This document shows positions 24,934-32,855 of a DNA stretch of 64,000 nt, piece after piece. This stretch comes from Janthinobacterium rivuli (GTDB lineage: Bacteria; Pseudomonadota; Gammaproteobacteria; Burkholderiales; Burkholderiaceae_D). How positions within the stretch are numbered: the stretch's first letter is position 1; each line of letters opens with the position of its first letter. Under the pieces are notes generated by a model. It was not told where the DNA came from and did not search any database. It saw nothing but the letters and a program-made list of their open reading frames with translations. Position numbers and translations under genes: made by a program. Where the stretch lies: the NCBI RefSeq assembly GCF_029690045.1, contig NZ_CP121464.1, positions 558,001 through 622,000 on the forward strand. Reading direction: 5' to 3'.

Positions 24934-26427
24934 ATGGGTATCAAAGTCAAGAGTATCGGCCTGATCGGTCTGGGCGTCCTGGCCGGTATTGGCATGTCGC
25001 TGCAGTTCCCGGCCGTGGCGCAAAAAATCACGAACGCCCCGCTGCCGCTCGACGAGCTGCGCCAGTTGTCCGACGTCTTTGGCCTGATCAAGTCCGATTA
25101 TGTCGAGAAGGTGGAAGACAAGAAACTTTTAACGGAAGCCATTTCCGGCATGGTCGCGTCGCTCGATCCGCACTCCGTGTATCTCGATAAGAATGCCTTC
25201 AAGGAAATGCGCGAAAGCGTGCAGGGCAAGTTTGTCGGCATCGGCATCGAAGTGAGCATGGAAGACGGCTACGTGAAAGTCGTCTCGCCCATCGAGGACA
25301 GCCCCGCCGCCAAGGCCGGTATCCAGGCGGGCGACCTGATCACCCGTCTCGACAATATCCCGCTGAAGGGCTTGCAGCTGGAAGAAGTCATCAAGAAAAT
25401 GCGCGGCCAGCCTGGCACCAAGCTGGTGTTGACGATGTCGCGCAAGGGCGAAAGCAAGCCGCTGGTGTTCCCCATCGTGCGCGAGGAAATCCGCGTGCAA
25501 AGCGTCAAGGCCAAGATGGTCGCACCCGGCTATGCCTGGCTGCGCATCGCCCAGTTCCAGGAACCGACCGTCGATGACATGGTCAAAAAGATCAACGCCC
25601 TGTATGCGCAAGACCCCAAGCTCAAGGGCCTGGTGCTGGACTTGCGCAACGATCCCGGTGGCGTCGTGCCGGGCGCCATCGGCGTGGCAACGGCATTCCT
25701 TCCGGGTAACTCCGTGATCGTCTCGACCAAGGGCCAGTTGCCCGAGTCGAAACAGGTGTTTTATGGCCGCCGCGAATTCTATGCGCCGCCGGGCGCCAAG
25801 GCCGATCCGCTGGCCAAGCTGCCGGCCGCGCTGAAAACCGTGCCGCTGGTGGTGCTGGTCAATGCCGGCTCCGCGTCCGCCTCGGAAATCGTCGCCGGCG
25901 CCTTGCAGGATTACCAGCGCGCCACCGTCATCGGCACGCAAACGTTCGGCAAGGGTTCCGTGCAAACCTTGCGCCAGATCACGGCCGACACGGCCATCAA
26001 GCTGACGACGGCCCGCTACTACACGCCGAAAGGCCGGGCCATCCAGGCGCGCGGCATCGTGCCCGACTTGCTGGTCGATGAAACGGCCGAGGGCGACGGC
26101 TGGAACAGCCTGCGCATCCGCGAGGCGGACCTGGAAAAACACTTGAGCAGCAACGATGGCAAGCCGGAAGCGGCCAGGCCGACGATGGAAGGCATGCAGG
26201 ATCAGCTGGAAGAAGAGCAGCGCCTGATCGCCACGGCGAAAAAGCGCAAGCCGCTCGAATACGGCGCCAAGGACGATTTCCAGCTGCAACAAGCCTTGAA
26301 CCACTTCCAGGGCTTGCCGGTGCAGCTGGCCAAGGTGGACGCCAAGGTTGACAAGATCGGCGCCAAGCCGGAAATCGCTTCCGACATCAAGGCGGACGAT
26401 AAAAAGATTCCAGTGCAGAAGCCTTGA
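24934..26427 (+). CDS. S41 family C-terminal processing protease (CtpA/Prc type)
   Basis: Periplasmic tail-specific protease (497 aa), with an N-terminal membrane or signal segment (about 5-30), a PDZ domain (about 95-170) and the S41 core. The Ser-Lys dyad is predicted as Ser315 (GSASASEI) and Lys340 (TFGKGSV), 25 residues apart as in other CtpA enzymes. Members process or degrade peptidoglycan hydrolases and other envelope proteins. It follows the EnvC-like gene, an arrangement (gpm-envC-ctpA) shared by many proteobacteria. The charged C-terminal tail (about 390-497, Lys/Asp/Ala) is low-complexity. Confidence 0.9.
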   Translation: MGIKVKSIGLIGLGVLAGIGMSLQFPAVAQKITNAPLPLDELRQLSDVFGLIKSDYVEKVEDKKLLTEAISGMVASLDPHSVYLDKNAFKEMRESVQGKFVGIGIEVSMEDGYVKVVSPIEDSPAAKAGIQAGDLITRLDNIPLKGLQLEEVIKKMRGQPGTKLVLTMSRKGESKPLVFPIVREEIRVQSVKAKMVAPGYAWLRIAQFQEPTVDDMVKKINALYAQDPKLKGLVLDLRNDPGGVVPGAIGVATAFLPGNSVIVSTKGQLPESKQVFYGRREFYAPPGAKADPLAKLPAALKTVPLVVLVNAGSASASEIVAGALQDYQRATVIGTQTFGKGSVQTLRQITADTAIKLTTARYYTPKGRAIQARGIVPDLLVDETAEGDGWNSLRIREADLEKHLSSNDGKPEAARPTMEGMQDQLEEEQRLIATAKKRKPLEYGAKDDFQLQQALNHFQGLPVQLAKVDAKVDKIGAKPEIASDIKADDKKIPVQKP

Positions 26428-26449
26428 TGCTTAACCCAATGCAAGTGCC

Positions 26450-26476
26450 GGGGTCGGACCCTGAGGGTCCGACCCC
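26450..26476. repeat. GGGGTCGGACCC palindrome (REP-like element)
   Basis: Perfect 12-bp stem (26450-26461 with 26465-26476) around TGA, between ctpA and the moeB-like gene. No T-run follows, so it is a poor intrinsic terminator. From memory, near-identical palindromes recur between genes in Oxalobacteraceae genomes, suggesting a REP-type mobile repeat; only one copy is visible here. Confidence 0.65.
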
Positions 26477-26511
26477 AGGGTTTGATCTGGGTTTGCAGTA
26501 GACGTAAAACC

Positions 26512-27273
26512 ATGAACGACAATCAACTGCTGCGCTATTCGCGCCACATCCTGCTTGATCAGATCGGCATCGAAGGCCAGCAAGCCTTGCTCGATGCGCA
26601 TGTGCTGGTGATCGGCGCGGGCGGGCTGGGCTCGCCGGCCGCCATGTATTTGGCCGCCAGCGGTGTCGGCAAGCTGACTCTGGTCGATGACGATACGGTC
26701 GATCTGACCAATCTGCAGCGCCAGATCGCCCACACCACACAGCGCGTGGGCCAGCCGAAAGTGCTGTCGGCGCGCGAGACCTTGACCGGCATCAATCCCG
26801 AGATCGACATCGTCGCCTTGCAGGAGCGCCTCGACGGCGCGCGCCTGGCTGAACTGGTCTGCTCCGCCACGGTGGTGCTCGACTGCACCGACAACTTCGC
26901 CACGCGCCATGCCGTCAACCGCGCCTGCGTGGCGGCCAGGGTGCCGCTGGTGTCGGGCGCCGTGATCCGTTTCGACGGGCAAGTGAGCGTGTTCGACCCG
27001 CGCACGGGCACGCAGCCATGCTATTCCTGCCTGTTTCCGCAGGAGCAGCAGTTCACGGACGAAGCGTGCTCGACCATGGGCGTGTTCGCGCCGCTGGTCG
27101 GCGTGGTGGGCGCCATGCAGGCGGCCGAGGCGCTGAAACTCATCATGGGCGCGGGCGAATCGCTGGCCGGCCGGCTGCTGCTGCTCGACGGCTTGCACAT
27201 GGAATGGAGCAGCATGCGCGTTGCGCGCGACCCCGGCTGCGCCGTTTGCGGCGAAGTGGTCTTGCCGGCCTGA
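26512..27273 (+). CDS. moeB: MoeB/ThiF-type ubiquitin-like protein adenylyltransferase
   Basis: Activates the C-terminus of a small sulfur carrier (MoaD or ThiS) by adenylation, for molybdopterin or thiamine synthesis. The 253-aa protein has MNDNQLLRYSRHILLDQIGIEGQ, the nucleotide-binding Gly-Ala-Gly-Gly-Leu-Gly-Ser-Pro, DDTVDLTNLQRQI, the DCTDNFATRHAVN box, and two CxxC zinc pairs (PCYSCLF and GCAVCGE). MoeB and ThiF cannot be separated by sequence alone; standing alone, with no thiS or moaD neighbour, fits MoeB. The frame extends to 26482, but ATG 26512 gives the usual N-terminus. Confidence 0.85.
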   Translation: MNDNQLLRYSRHILLDQIGIEGQQALLDAHVLVIGAGGLGSPAAMYLAASGVGKLTLVDDDTVDLTNLQRQIAHTTQRVGQPKVLSARETLTGINPEIDIVALQERLDGARLAELVCSATVVLDCTDNFATRHAVNRACVAARVPLVSGAVIRFDGQVSVFDPRTGTQPCYSCLFPQEQQFTDEACSTMGVFAPLVGVVGAMQAAEALKLIMGAGESLAGRLLLLDGLHMEWSSMRVARDPGCAVCGEVVLPA

Positions 27274-27297
27274 CAGACCCCGCAGAAATTTTTCCCT

Positions 27298-27332
27298 ATA
27301 TGACAGGCTTTGTCATATTTCCGCTTTATACT
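27298..27332 (+). promoter_or_regulatory. Candidate gsp promoter with overlapping 21-bp palindrome
   Basis: A perfect inverted repeat ATATGACA-GGCTT-TGTCATAT (27298-27318) lies directly upstream of a TATACT -10-like box (27327-27332), 35 nt before the gspG ATG. The palindrome would cover the -35 region, where an operator is expected. It could instead be an AT-rich stem at the end of the upstream moeB transcript, but it lacks a T-run. Confidence 0.5.
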
Positions 27333-27366
27333 CTGCACTCATTACTCACCTTCTTCTCTCTTTCTT

Positions 27367-27819
27367 ATGCAAAACGCAGCAAACCATCCGATACGCCAGC
27401 GCCGCGCGCGCGGCTTCACTTTGATCGAAATCATGGTCGTGGTGGTGATCATGGGTATCCTCGCGTCGCTGGTGGTGCCCAAGCTGATCGCCCGCACGGG
27501 CGAGTCGAAAGTGGCGGCGGCGAAAGTCGACATCGCTACCGTGATGCAAGCCTTGAAACTGTATCGCCTGGATAACCAGCGCTACCCGACCACCGAGCAG
27601 GGCTTGCAGGCGCTGATCGAAAAACCGACCACGGGACCGGCCGCGAATGGCTGGAAAGCGGGCGGCTACCTGGAAAAAATGCCGAAGGATCCATGGGGCA
27701 ACCCGTACCAGTTCCTGTCGCCGGGCGTGAAAGGCGAAGTCGACATCATTTCGCTGGGCGCCGACGGCCAGCCTGGCGGTAGCGGCGACGACGCCGATAT
27801 CGGTTCCTGGGAACTGTAA
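27367..27819 (+). CDS. gspG: Type II secretion major pseudopilin GspG
   Basis: Major pseudopilin (150 aa) that forms the periplasmic piston of the type II secretion system. A basic leader (RRARG) is cut by prepilin peptidase before Phe-Thr-Leu-Ile-Glu; the methylated Phe and the conserved Glu5 are present. The hydrophobic helix is followed by the GspG C-terminal domain with YRLDNQRYPTTEQGLQALIEKP, KMPKDPWGNPYQ and the calcium-site region SLGADGQPGG. ATG 27367 is chosen to give a short leader; the open frame begins at 27310. First gene of the gsp operon. The prepilin peptidase gene (gspO) is not in the window. Confidence 0.95.
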   Translation: MQNAANHPIRQRRARGFTLIEIMVVVVIMGILASLVVPKLIARTGESKVAAAKVDIATVMQALKLYRLDNQRYPTTEQGLQALIEKPTTGPAANGWKAGGYLEKMPKDPWGNPYQFLSPGVKGEVDIISLGADGQPGGSGDDADIGSWEL

Positions 27820-27831
27820 GTTTTCCATTGC

Positions 27832-28326
27832 ATGTCTGCCATGACCACCGGTCGCGCACCGCCCCGGCCACGCGCCAGCGGCTTCACGCTGATCGAATTG
27901 CTGGTGGTGATGGTCATCATCGGCGTCACACTGGGCCTGGTGTCGCTGAACGCCATGCCGAATGGCCAGCAAGCCTTGCAAAAGGAAGCCGAGCGCATCG
28001 CGCTGCTGCTGCAACTGGCGCGCGATGAAGCCATCGTGCGTAGCCGGCAAGTGGCGTTTGAGGCTGACGAAAATCAATACCGTTTCCTGGTTCTCAATGA
28101 AAAGCTGTGGCAGCCCGTGACGCAGGACGATTTGCTGCGCGAGCGCGCGTTTGCCAACACGCCCATGCTGCTCAGCGTGCAGCCTTCGAACAGCGTGGCC
28201 CAGCCGCTGCGCATCATCTTCGGCCGCGAACCGGTCGACAAGCCTTTTGTCCTGACCCTGGCCAGCGGCGAGCGCAGCGTGGCCATCCGCGCCGACGGCA
28301 TCGGCCACTTCACGGTCGAACAATGA
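27832..28326 (+). CDS. gspH: Type II secretion minor pseudopilin GspH
   Basis: Minor pseudopilin (164 aa) with the prepilin cleavage site Ser-Gly-Phe-Thr-Leu-Ile-Glu (cut after Gly) and a hydrophobic helix LLVVMVIIGVTLGLVSL. The C-terminal domain has the GspH features (EAERIALLLQLARDEAIVRSRQVAFEAD). It caps or organises the pseudopilus. It follows gspG by 12 nt and overlaps gspI at ATGATG/TGA. Confidence 0.88.
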   Translation: MSAMTTGRAPPRPRASGFTLIELLVVMVIIGVTLGLVSLNAMPNGQQALQKEAERIALLLQLARDEAIVRSRQVAFEADENQYRFLVLNEKLWQPVTQDDLLRERAFANTPMLLSVQPSNSVAQPLRIIFGREPVDKPFVLTLASGERSVAIRADGIGHFTVEQ

Positions 28327-28706
28327 TGCCGCTTTCACGTCACCGCCGCCAGCGCGGCTTCACTTTGCTGGAAGTGCTGGTCGCCCTCGTCATCGTCGGC
28401 ACGGCCCTGGGCGCCTCCTTGCGCGCCGTCGGCAGCCTGACGCAAAACAGCGACGGCTTGCGCAGCGCCATGATGGCCACCTGGTCGGCGGAAAACCATT
28501 TGGTGCGCTTGCGCCTGGCGAAGACCTTTCCGCAGACGGGCAAGCGCACGGTCGACTGTCCGCAGGGCGACTTGAAACTGATCTGTGAAGAAGAAGTGGT
28601 GGCCACGCCGAATCCCCGCATCCGGCAAGTGCGCGTGAACGTGTATGACGCGCAATATCCGGCCCGGCGCATCGTGCGCCTGGTATTACTTTCCTTTAAC
28701 GACTGA
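28323..28706 (+). CDS. gspI: Type II secretion minor pseudopilin GspI
   Basis: Small minor pseudopilin (127 aa) with prepilin leader Arg-Arg-Gln-Arg-Gly, cut before Phe-Thr-Leu-Leu-Glu-Val-Leu-Val-Ala-Leu, and a short C-terminal domain typical of GspI (ATWSAENHLVRLRL, a Cys pair). ATG 28323 overlaps the gspH stop as ATGA; the next codon is also ATG. GspI, J and K form the tip complex. Confidence 0.9.
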   Translation: MMPLSRHRRQRGFTLLEVLVALVIVGTALGASLRAVGSLTQNSDGLRSAMMATWSAENHLVRLRLAKTFPQTGKRTVDCPQGDLKLICEEEVVATPNPRIRQVRVNVYDAQYPARRIVRLVLLSFND

Positions 28707-29329
28707 TGGCGCGCCGCATTGTCCCTGCCGGTGGTTTCACCCTGATCGAGCTGCTCGTGGCGATCGGCATCCTGGCCATGGTCGCCGTGCTGGGCTGGCG
28801 CGGCCTCGACAGCATCATGCGCTCGCGCGAAGTGCTGACCAGCCAGCTGGAACAGGCGCGCGGCATGCAGCTGGCGTTTGCCCAGATGCAGAGCGATTGC
28901 GACCACCTGGCCGGCGCCGGCCAGAACAATACCCTGCTCAATGGCCGCATCAACCTGTCGGCGGAGACTGACCGCCTGACCCTGGTGCGTCTGGCCGCCT
29001 CGGAACAGGAGCCGCAACAGTTGCAAGTGGTCACTTACCGCCTGCGCGGCGGCGTGCTGACGCGGCGCGAGTCGAACGGCACGCGCGACCTGGCCGTGCT
29101 CGACACCCTGTGGCAGGCGGCGCGCGACGATACCGATACCTCCGGCGCCGACGTCACCTTGATGAACGGCATCGACAGCATGGTCATGCGCGGCTGGAGC
29201 AATGGCGCCTGGAACGTGCTGACGGCGGGCGCCACCATTTCCACGCAAGTGCCGGGCCTGGAAGTGACCCTGCAGATGCCGGGCCAGGACGCGGGCCTGT
29301 CGAAAGTCTTTTTATTGGGGCCGGGATGA
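28706..29329 (+). CDS. gspJ: Type II secretion minor pseudopilin GspJ
   Basis: Minor pseudopilin (207 aa) of the tip complex. Cleavage site Gly-Gly before Phe-Thr-Leu-Ile-Glu-Leu-Leu-Val-Ala; GspJ features include RGLDSIMRSREVLTSQLEQARGMQLAFAQMQSDCDHL and TVMxW-like strands in the C-terminal half. The ATG uses the last base of the gspI stop (TGATG) and the gene overlaps gspK (ATGA). Confidence 0.88.
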   Translation: MARRIVPAGGFTLIELLVAIGILAMVAVLGWRGLDSIMRSREVLTSQLEQARGMQLAFAQMQSDCDHLAGAGQNNTLLNGRINLSAETDRLTLVRLAASEQEPQQLQVVTYRLRGGVLTRRESNGTRDLAVLDTLWQAARDDTDTSGADVTLMNGIDSMVMRGWSNGAWNVLTAGATISTQVPGLEVTLQMPGQDAGLSKVFLLGPG

Positions 29330-30303
29330 CGCGCTTCAAGTTTCCCTCGCGCCAGCGCGGCGTGGCCGTCATCACGGCCCTGCTGCTGACGGCGCTGGCG
29401 ATTACCGTCGTCGCCAGCCTGTTCTGGCAGCAGCAGGTGCAAGTGCGTTCGATGGAAAACCAGCGCCTGCGCCTGCAGACGCAGTGGGCCATGCGCGGCA
29501 TGGTCGACTTCGCCCGCTTCTGGCTGCGGCAGGACAATCCCATGCTGACGGCGGCCGATGGCGTCTGGGCCACGCCCATCGAGGAAGCGCGGCTCGACGA
29601 TTATGTGGACCGCGAAAAGGTCGACACGGAAAAATTCGACGCCACCGTCTCGGGCCGCGCGCTCGATGCGCAGGCGCGCTTCAATATTACCAACCTGCTT
29701 GAAGCCACGGGCGGCATCAATGCGAAACAGGTGCTGGCCTATCAGCGTTTGCTGTCCAACTTGCAGCTCGATAGTTCCCTGGCGCAAGCGACGGCCGATG
29801 CCGTGCTGCGCGCGAAGCCGAAACCGCGCACTGTTGCCAGCGGCACCGACGGCAAGACGCCGCCCGCTGCCGCGCCCGCATCGGGCGGCGGCAGCGAGCC
29901 GGTGGCGTTCACGCAGATCGAGGATTTGCTGGCCGTGCCCGGCTACACGCCACAGATCATTGAAAAACTGCGCGATTTCATCATCGTATTGCCGGAAATA
30001 ACGCCCGTGAACGTGAATACGGCCCCGGCCGAGGTGCTGGCGGCCGTGACGATGATGTCGCTGTCCGAGGCCAGCGCCCTGACTTTGAGCAATCCGCGCA
30101 AAAAGTTTGTCGATAAGTTAAATTTCCAGAATAATATTAATGCTGCATTGATTGAAGGCGTGGAACTCGATGTGAAGAGCCGCTACTTTCTCACCGTCAT
30201 CCGCGTGCGGCTGGACCGTGCCGCCCTGGACGCCGTGGCGCTCGTCAATCGAAAAACGGATCCGCAACGCACCACCAGCCTGGTCTGGCTGCGGGAAAAT
30301 TAA
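29326..30303 (+). CDS. gspK: Type II secretion pseudopilin GspK
   Basis: Large minor pseudopilin (325 aa) at the tip of the pseudopilus. Leader Ser-Arg-Gln-Arg-Gly is cut before Val-Ala-Val-Ile-Thr-Ala; GspK usually lacks Glu5, as here. The characteristic helical insert (LDAQARFNITNLLEA...GINAKQVLAYQRLLSNL) is followed by the SAM-like C-terminal region (AFTQIEDLLAVPGYTPQIIEKLRDFIIVLPE, VNVNTAPAEVLAAV). An Ala/Pro/Gly-rich stretch (about 165-190) interrupts the domain. Confidence 0.9.
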   Translation: MTRFKFPSRQRGVAVITALLLTALAITVVASLFWQQQVQVRSMENQRLRLQTQWAMRGMVDFARFWLRQDNPMLTAADGVWATPIEEARLDDYVDREKVDTEKFDATVSGRALDAQARFNITNLLEATGGINAKQVLAYQRLLSNLQLDSSLAQATADAVLRAKPKPRTVASGTDGKTPPAAAPASGGGSEPVAFTQIEDLLAVPGYTPQIIEKLRDFIIVLPEITPVNVNTAPAEVLAAVTMMSLSEASALTLSNPRKKFVDKLNFQNNINAALIEGVELDVKSRYFLTVIRVRLDRAALDAVALVNRKTDPQRTTSLVWLREN

Positions 30304-30322
30304 CAGCTGAAAGCGAGTCACT

Positions 30323-31552
30323 TTGACAATATTGTATATCCGTCACCCGGCCAAGGCGTCTACCGACAGCGCGCCTGCCTGCTCCTTCGTGCTGGCCGGC
30401 GACGGCGGCGCCCTGTTGCAACAGGGCAGCGCGCCGCTGGGCAGCCTGGGCCAGCTGATCGCCGGCGCGAAGCAGGTGGTGCTGCTGCTGGCCGCGGCCG
30501 ATGTGACCCTGCTGCGCCTGAAAATGCCGCCGCTGGCCGGCGCCCGTTTGCGCGCAGCCTTGCCGGGCCTGGTGGAAGAACATATTTTGGGCGACGCGCA
30601 GGATTGCCTGCTGGCCGCCGGCGCGCCCGACGCTGCCGGCATGCGCACGGTGGCCGTGGCGCAGCGCGCCTGGGCCGAGGTACTCGTCAAGGCTTTGCTG
30701 GCGCAGGGCGCGCGCAAGGTGGTGCTGCTGCCGTCGCAACTGTGCCTGCCCTTGCAGCCGGGCAGCGTGACGGCATCCTTGCAGGCAAGCGGCGATGGCC
30801 TGGAACTGGCCTTGCGCCAGGCGCCGCAAGAGGGACTGGGCCTGGTCTTGCCACCCCAGCCGCAACAGGCGCTGCTGACGACGCGCGCGTTTGCCGGCGA
30901 CGTGCCGCTGACGGTGTATGTGGCACAGGCCGAGCTGGCGCACTATCAACAGCTGGCCGCCGGCATGGCTGGCGTGACGGTGGAGCTGGACCACTGGGCG
31001 CACTGGATCGCCGGCGCCAAGGGCGCTGGGCTGGATCTGGCCGCCGCCCTGGGCACGGCCACGGGATCGGCCACCGAATGGCGCCGCTGGCGCTGGCCGC
31101 TGCGCCTGGCGCTGCTGGCCGTGATCGTCAATCTGGCCGGCATGAATATCGAATGGATGCGCCTGAAGCGCGAGGCCGCCACCGTGCGCACCTCGATGCA
31201 GCAAACCTTCAAGGCTGCGTATCCGAACGAAGCGCCCGTGTATGGCCTGGAAGCGGAGCAGATGCGGCGCAATATCGCCGCTGCCCGCCTGCAGGGCGGC
31301 CAGGCCAGCATGGATGATTTTACGAGCATGAGCGCGGCCCTGGGCGAGGCGCTGGGCGGTCTGGCGGGGCGCGGCGTGGTGGCCTCGCTGGAATACCGCG
31401 AGCGCAGCCTGATCGTCAGGCTGAAGCCGGATATGGTCGACGCCAGCGCTCAGGCGCAGGTGCGCGATGGCCTGGCCGCGCGCAAGCTGGCCTTGAATGA
31501 AACGGCGCCGGGCGTGTGGAAGATCACGCCGGCCACGGGAGCAAAAGCATGA
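30323..31552 (+). CDS. gspL: Type II secretion inner-membrane protein GspL
   Basis: Inner-membrane assembly platform protein (409 aa) that links GspE to the periplasmic part. A cytoplasmic actin-like domain (about 1-250) precedes one membrane helix (about 253-275, LRLALLAVIVNLAGMNI) and a periplasmic ferredoxin-like domain. The start is TTG at 30323: no in-frame ATG exists until about residue 68, and the protein then begins with TILYIRHPA as GspL proteins do. Shine-Dalgarno is weak (AAAGCGAG). The stop overlaps gspM as ATGA. Confidence 0.86.
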   Translation: MTILYIRHPAKASTDSAPACSFVLAGDGGALLQQGSAPLGSLGQLIAGAKQVVLLLAAADVTLLRLKMPPLAGARLRAALPGLVEEHILGDAQDCLLAAGAPDAAGMRTVAVAQRAWAEVLVKALLAQGARKVVLLPSQLCLPLQPGSVTASLQASGDGLELALRQAPQEGLGLVLPPQPQQALLTTRAFAGDVPLTVYVAQAELAHYQQLAAGMAGVTVELDHWAHWIAGAKGAGLDLAAALGTATGSATEWRRWRWPLRLALLAVIVNLAGMNIEWMRLKREAATVRTSMQQTFKAAYPNEAPVYGLEAEQMRRNIAAARLQGGQASMDDFTSMSAALGEALGGLAGRGVVASLEYRERSLIVRLKPDMVDASAQAQVRDGLAARKLALNETAPGVWKITPATGAKA

Positions 31553-32082
31553 GTGCAGCAGTCAACAAGGCGCGCGCCGCGTGGGCGGGGCAGCAGCAGG
31601 CCGTGCAGGCCTTCTGGGCCGAACGCACGCAGCAGGAGCGCAAGCTCCTGACCATGGGCGGCGTGGTGGCGGGGCTGGCCCTCGTTTACGCCGTATTTTT
31701 CGAGCCGGCCTGGACGGGCCGCATCGCCTTGCAAAAGAGCTTGCCCGAGCTGCGCCAGAACGCGGCCCAGCTGCAGGCCCTGGCGCGTGAAGCGGGCGAC
31801 CTGGCGCGCCAGGCGCCGGTGCAGGTGGCGCCGATGAGCCGTGACAGCCTCGATGCGTCGCTGAAAGCGCGCGGCCTGGCGCCGCAATCGCTGTCGCTGA
31901 CGGGAGAATACGCGCGCGTGCAGCTGAACGGTGTGCCGTTCGCCAGCGTCATGCTGTGGCTCGATGGCTTGCGCCGCGAAGGCCGCGTGGCGGTGCAGGA
32001 AGCGAAGATCACGGCGCAGGGCAAGGCGGGCTTGGTCGACGCCAGTTTGAGCCTGCACCAGAGCCCGGGCGCGGCGCGATGA
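31549..32082 (+). CDS. gspM: Type II secretion inner-membrane protein GspM
   Basis: Small inner-membrane platform component (177 aa) that pairs with GspL. N-terminal cytoplasmic helix (ERTQQERKLL), one membrane helix (about 34-52), and a periplasmic ferredoxin-like domain (about 80-177). ATG 31549 overlaps the gspL stop; the in-frame ATG at 31516 lies inside gspL and is unlikely. Confidence 0.86.
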   Translation: MSAAVNKARAAWAGQQQAVQAFWAERTQQERKLLTMGGVVAGLALVYAVFFEPAWTGRIALQKSLPELRQNAAQLQALAREAGDLARQAPVQVAPMSRDSLDASLKARGLAPQSLSLTGEYARVQLNGVPFASVMLWLDGLRREGRVAVQEAKITAQGKAGLVDASLSLHQSPGAAR

Positions 32083-32855
32083 TGCGCCTGCTTGGCTGGC
32101 TGCTGGCCATCATCGTCAGCGTCTGCGTCACCCTGCTGGTGTTTTTCCCGGCCGGCTGGGTCGCCGGCATCGTGGAAAAGCAGACGGGCGGACGTTTGAC
32201 CTTGGGCGACGCGCAAGGTACCCTGTGGCGCGGCTCGGCCTTTGTCGGCGGGGCGGCCAGCGCGAATGGCGCCGTGACGCCGCTGCTGCCGGGGCGCTTC
32301 AGCTGGCGCATTTCGCCGTCGGTGCTGTGGGGATCGGTGGATGTGGAATTGCAGAATGCGCAGGCGCTGTCGCAGGCCGTCAATTTGCGCGGCTCGTGGT
32401 CGCACTGGCAAGTCAGCCCGGCGGCCCTGCTGCTGCCGGCCGATGGCCTGGGCGGCCTCGGTGCACCGTTAAATACCGTGGCGCCGACGGGCAGCATGCG
32501 CCTGTCGTGGAGCACCTTGCAGCTGGCACTGGAACAACAGCAGTTTTCCGCCGTCGGGCGCACGACCTTGCAGATGACGGACATGGCCTCGCGCCTGTCG
32601 TCCTTGCGTCCGCTGGGCAGTTACGAGCTCGATTTCGATTGGCAGGGGCAGCAGGCGACGTTGGCACTGCGCTCCATCAAGGGACCGCTGCTGCTTGACG
32701 GCAGCGGCAGCCTGAATCAGGGGCGCATGCAGTTTTCCGGCCAGGCCCAGGCCGCAGCAGGATATGAAGAGACCTTGGCGAGTTTGTTGAATTTGCTGGG
32801 ACAGCGCCGTAGCAATAGCGAAAAAAACATCATCGCCTTAGAGTTCAGACAATGA
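32079..32855 (+). CDS. gspN: Type II secretion protein GspN
   Basis: Bitopic inner-membrane protein (258 aa) of the T2S_N type, with an N-terminal membrane helix (about 3-30), the motif GRLTLGDAQGTLWRGSAFV that marks GspN, and a beta-rich periplasmic domain. GspN is present in some T2SS operons and dispensable in several species. The start overlaps the gspM stop, with two consecutive ATGs; the stop overlaps gspD. Confidence 0.85.
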   Translation: MMRLLGWLLAIIVSVCVTLLVFFPAGWVAGIVEKQTGGRLTLGDAQGTLWRGSAFVGGAASANGAVTPLLPGRFSWRISPSVLWGSVDVELQNAQALSQAVNLRGSWSHWQVSPAALLLPADGLGGLGAPLNTVAPTGSMRLSWSTLQLALEQQQFSAVGRTTLQMTDMASRLSSLRPLGSYELDFDWQGQQATLALRSIKGPLLLDGSGSLNQGRMQFSGQAQAAAGYEETLASLLNLLGQRRSNSEKNIIALEFRQ

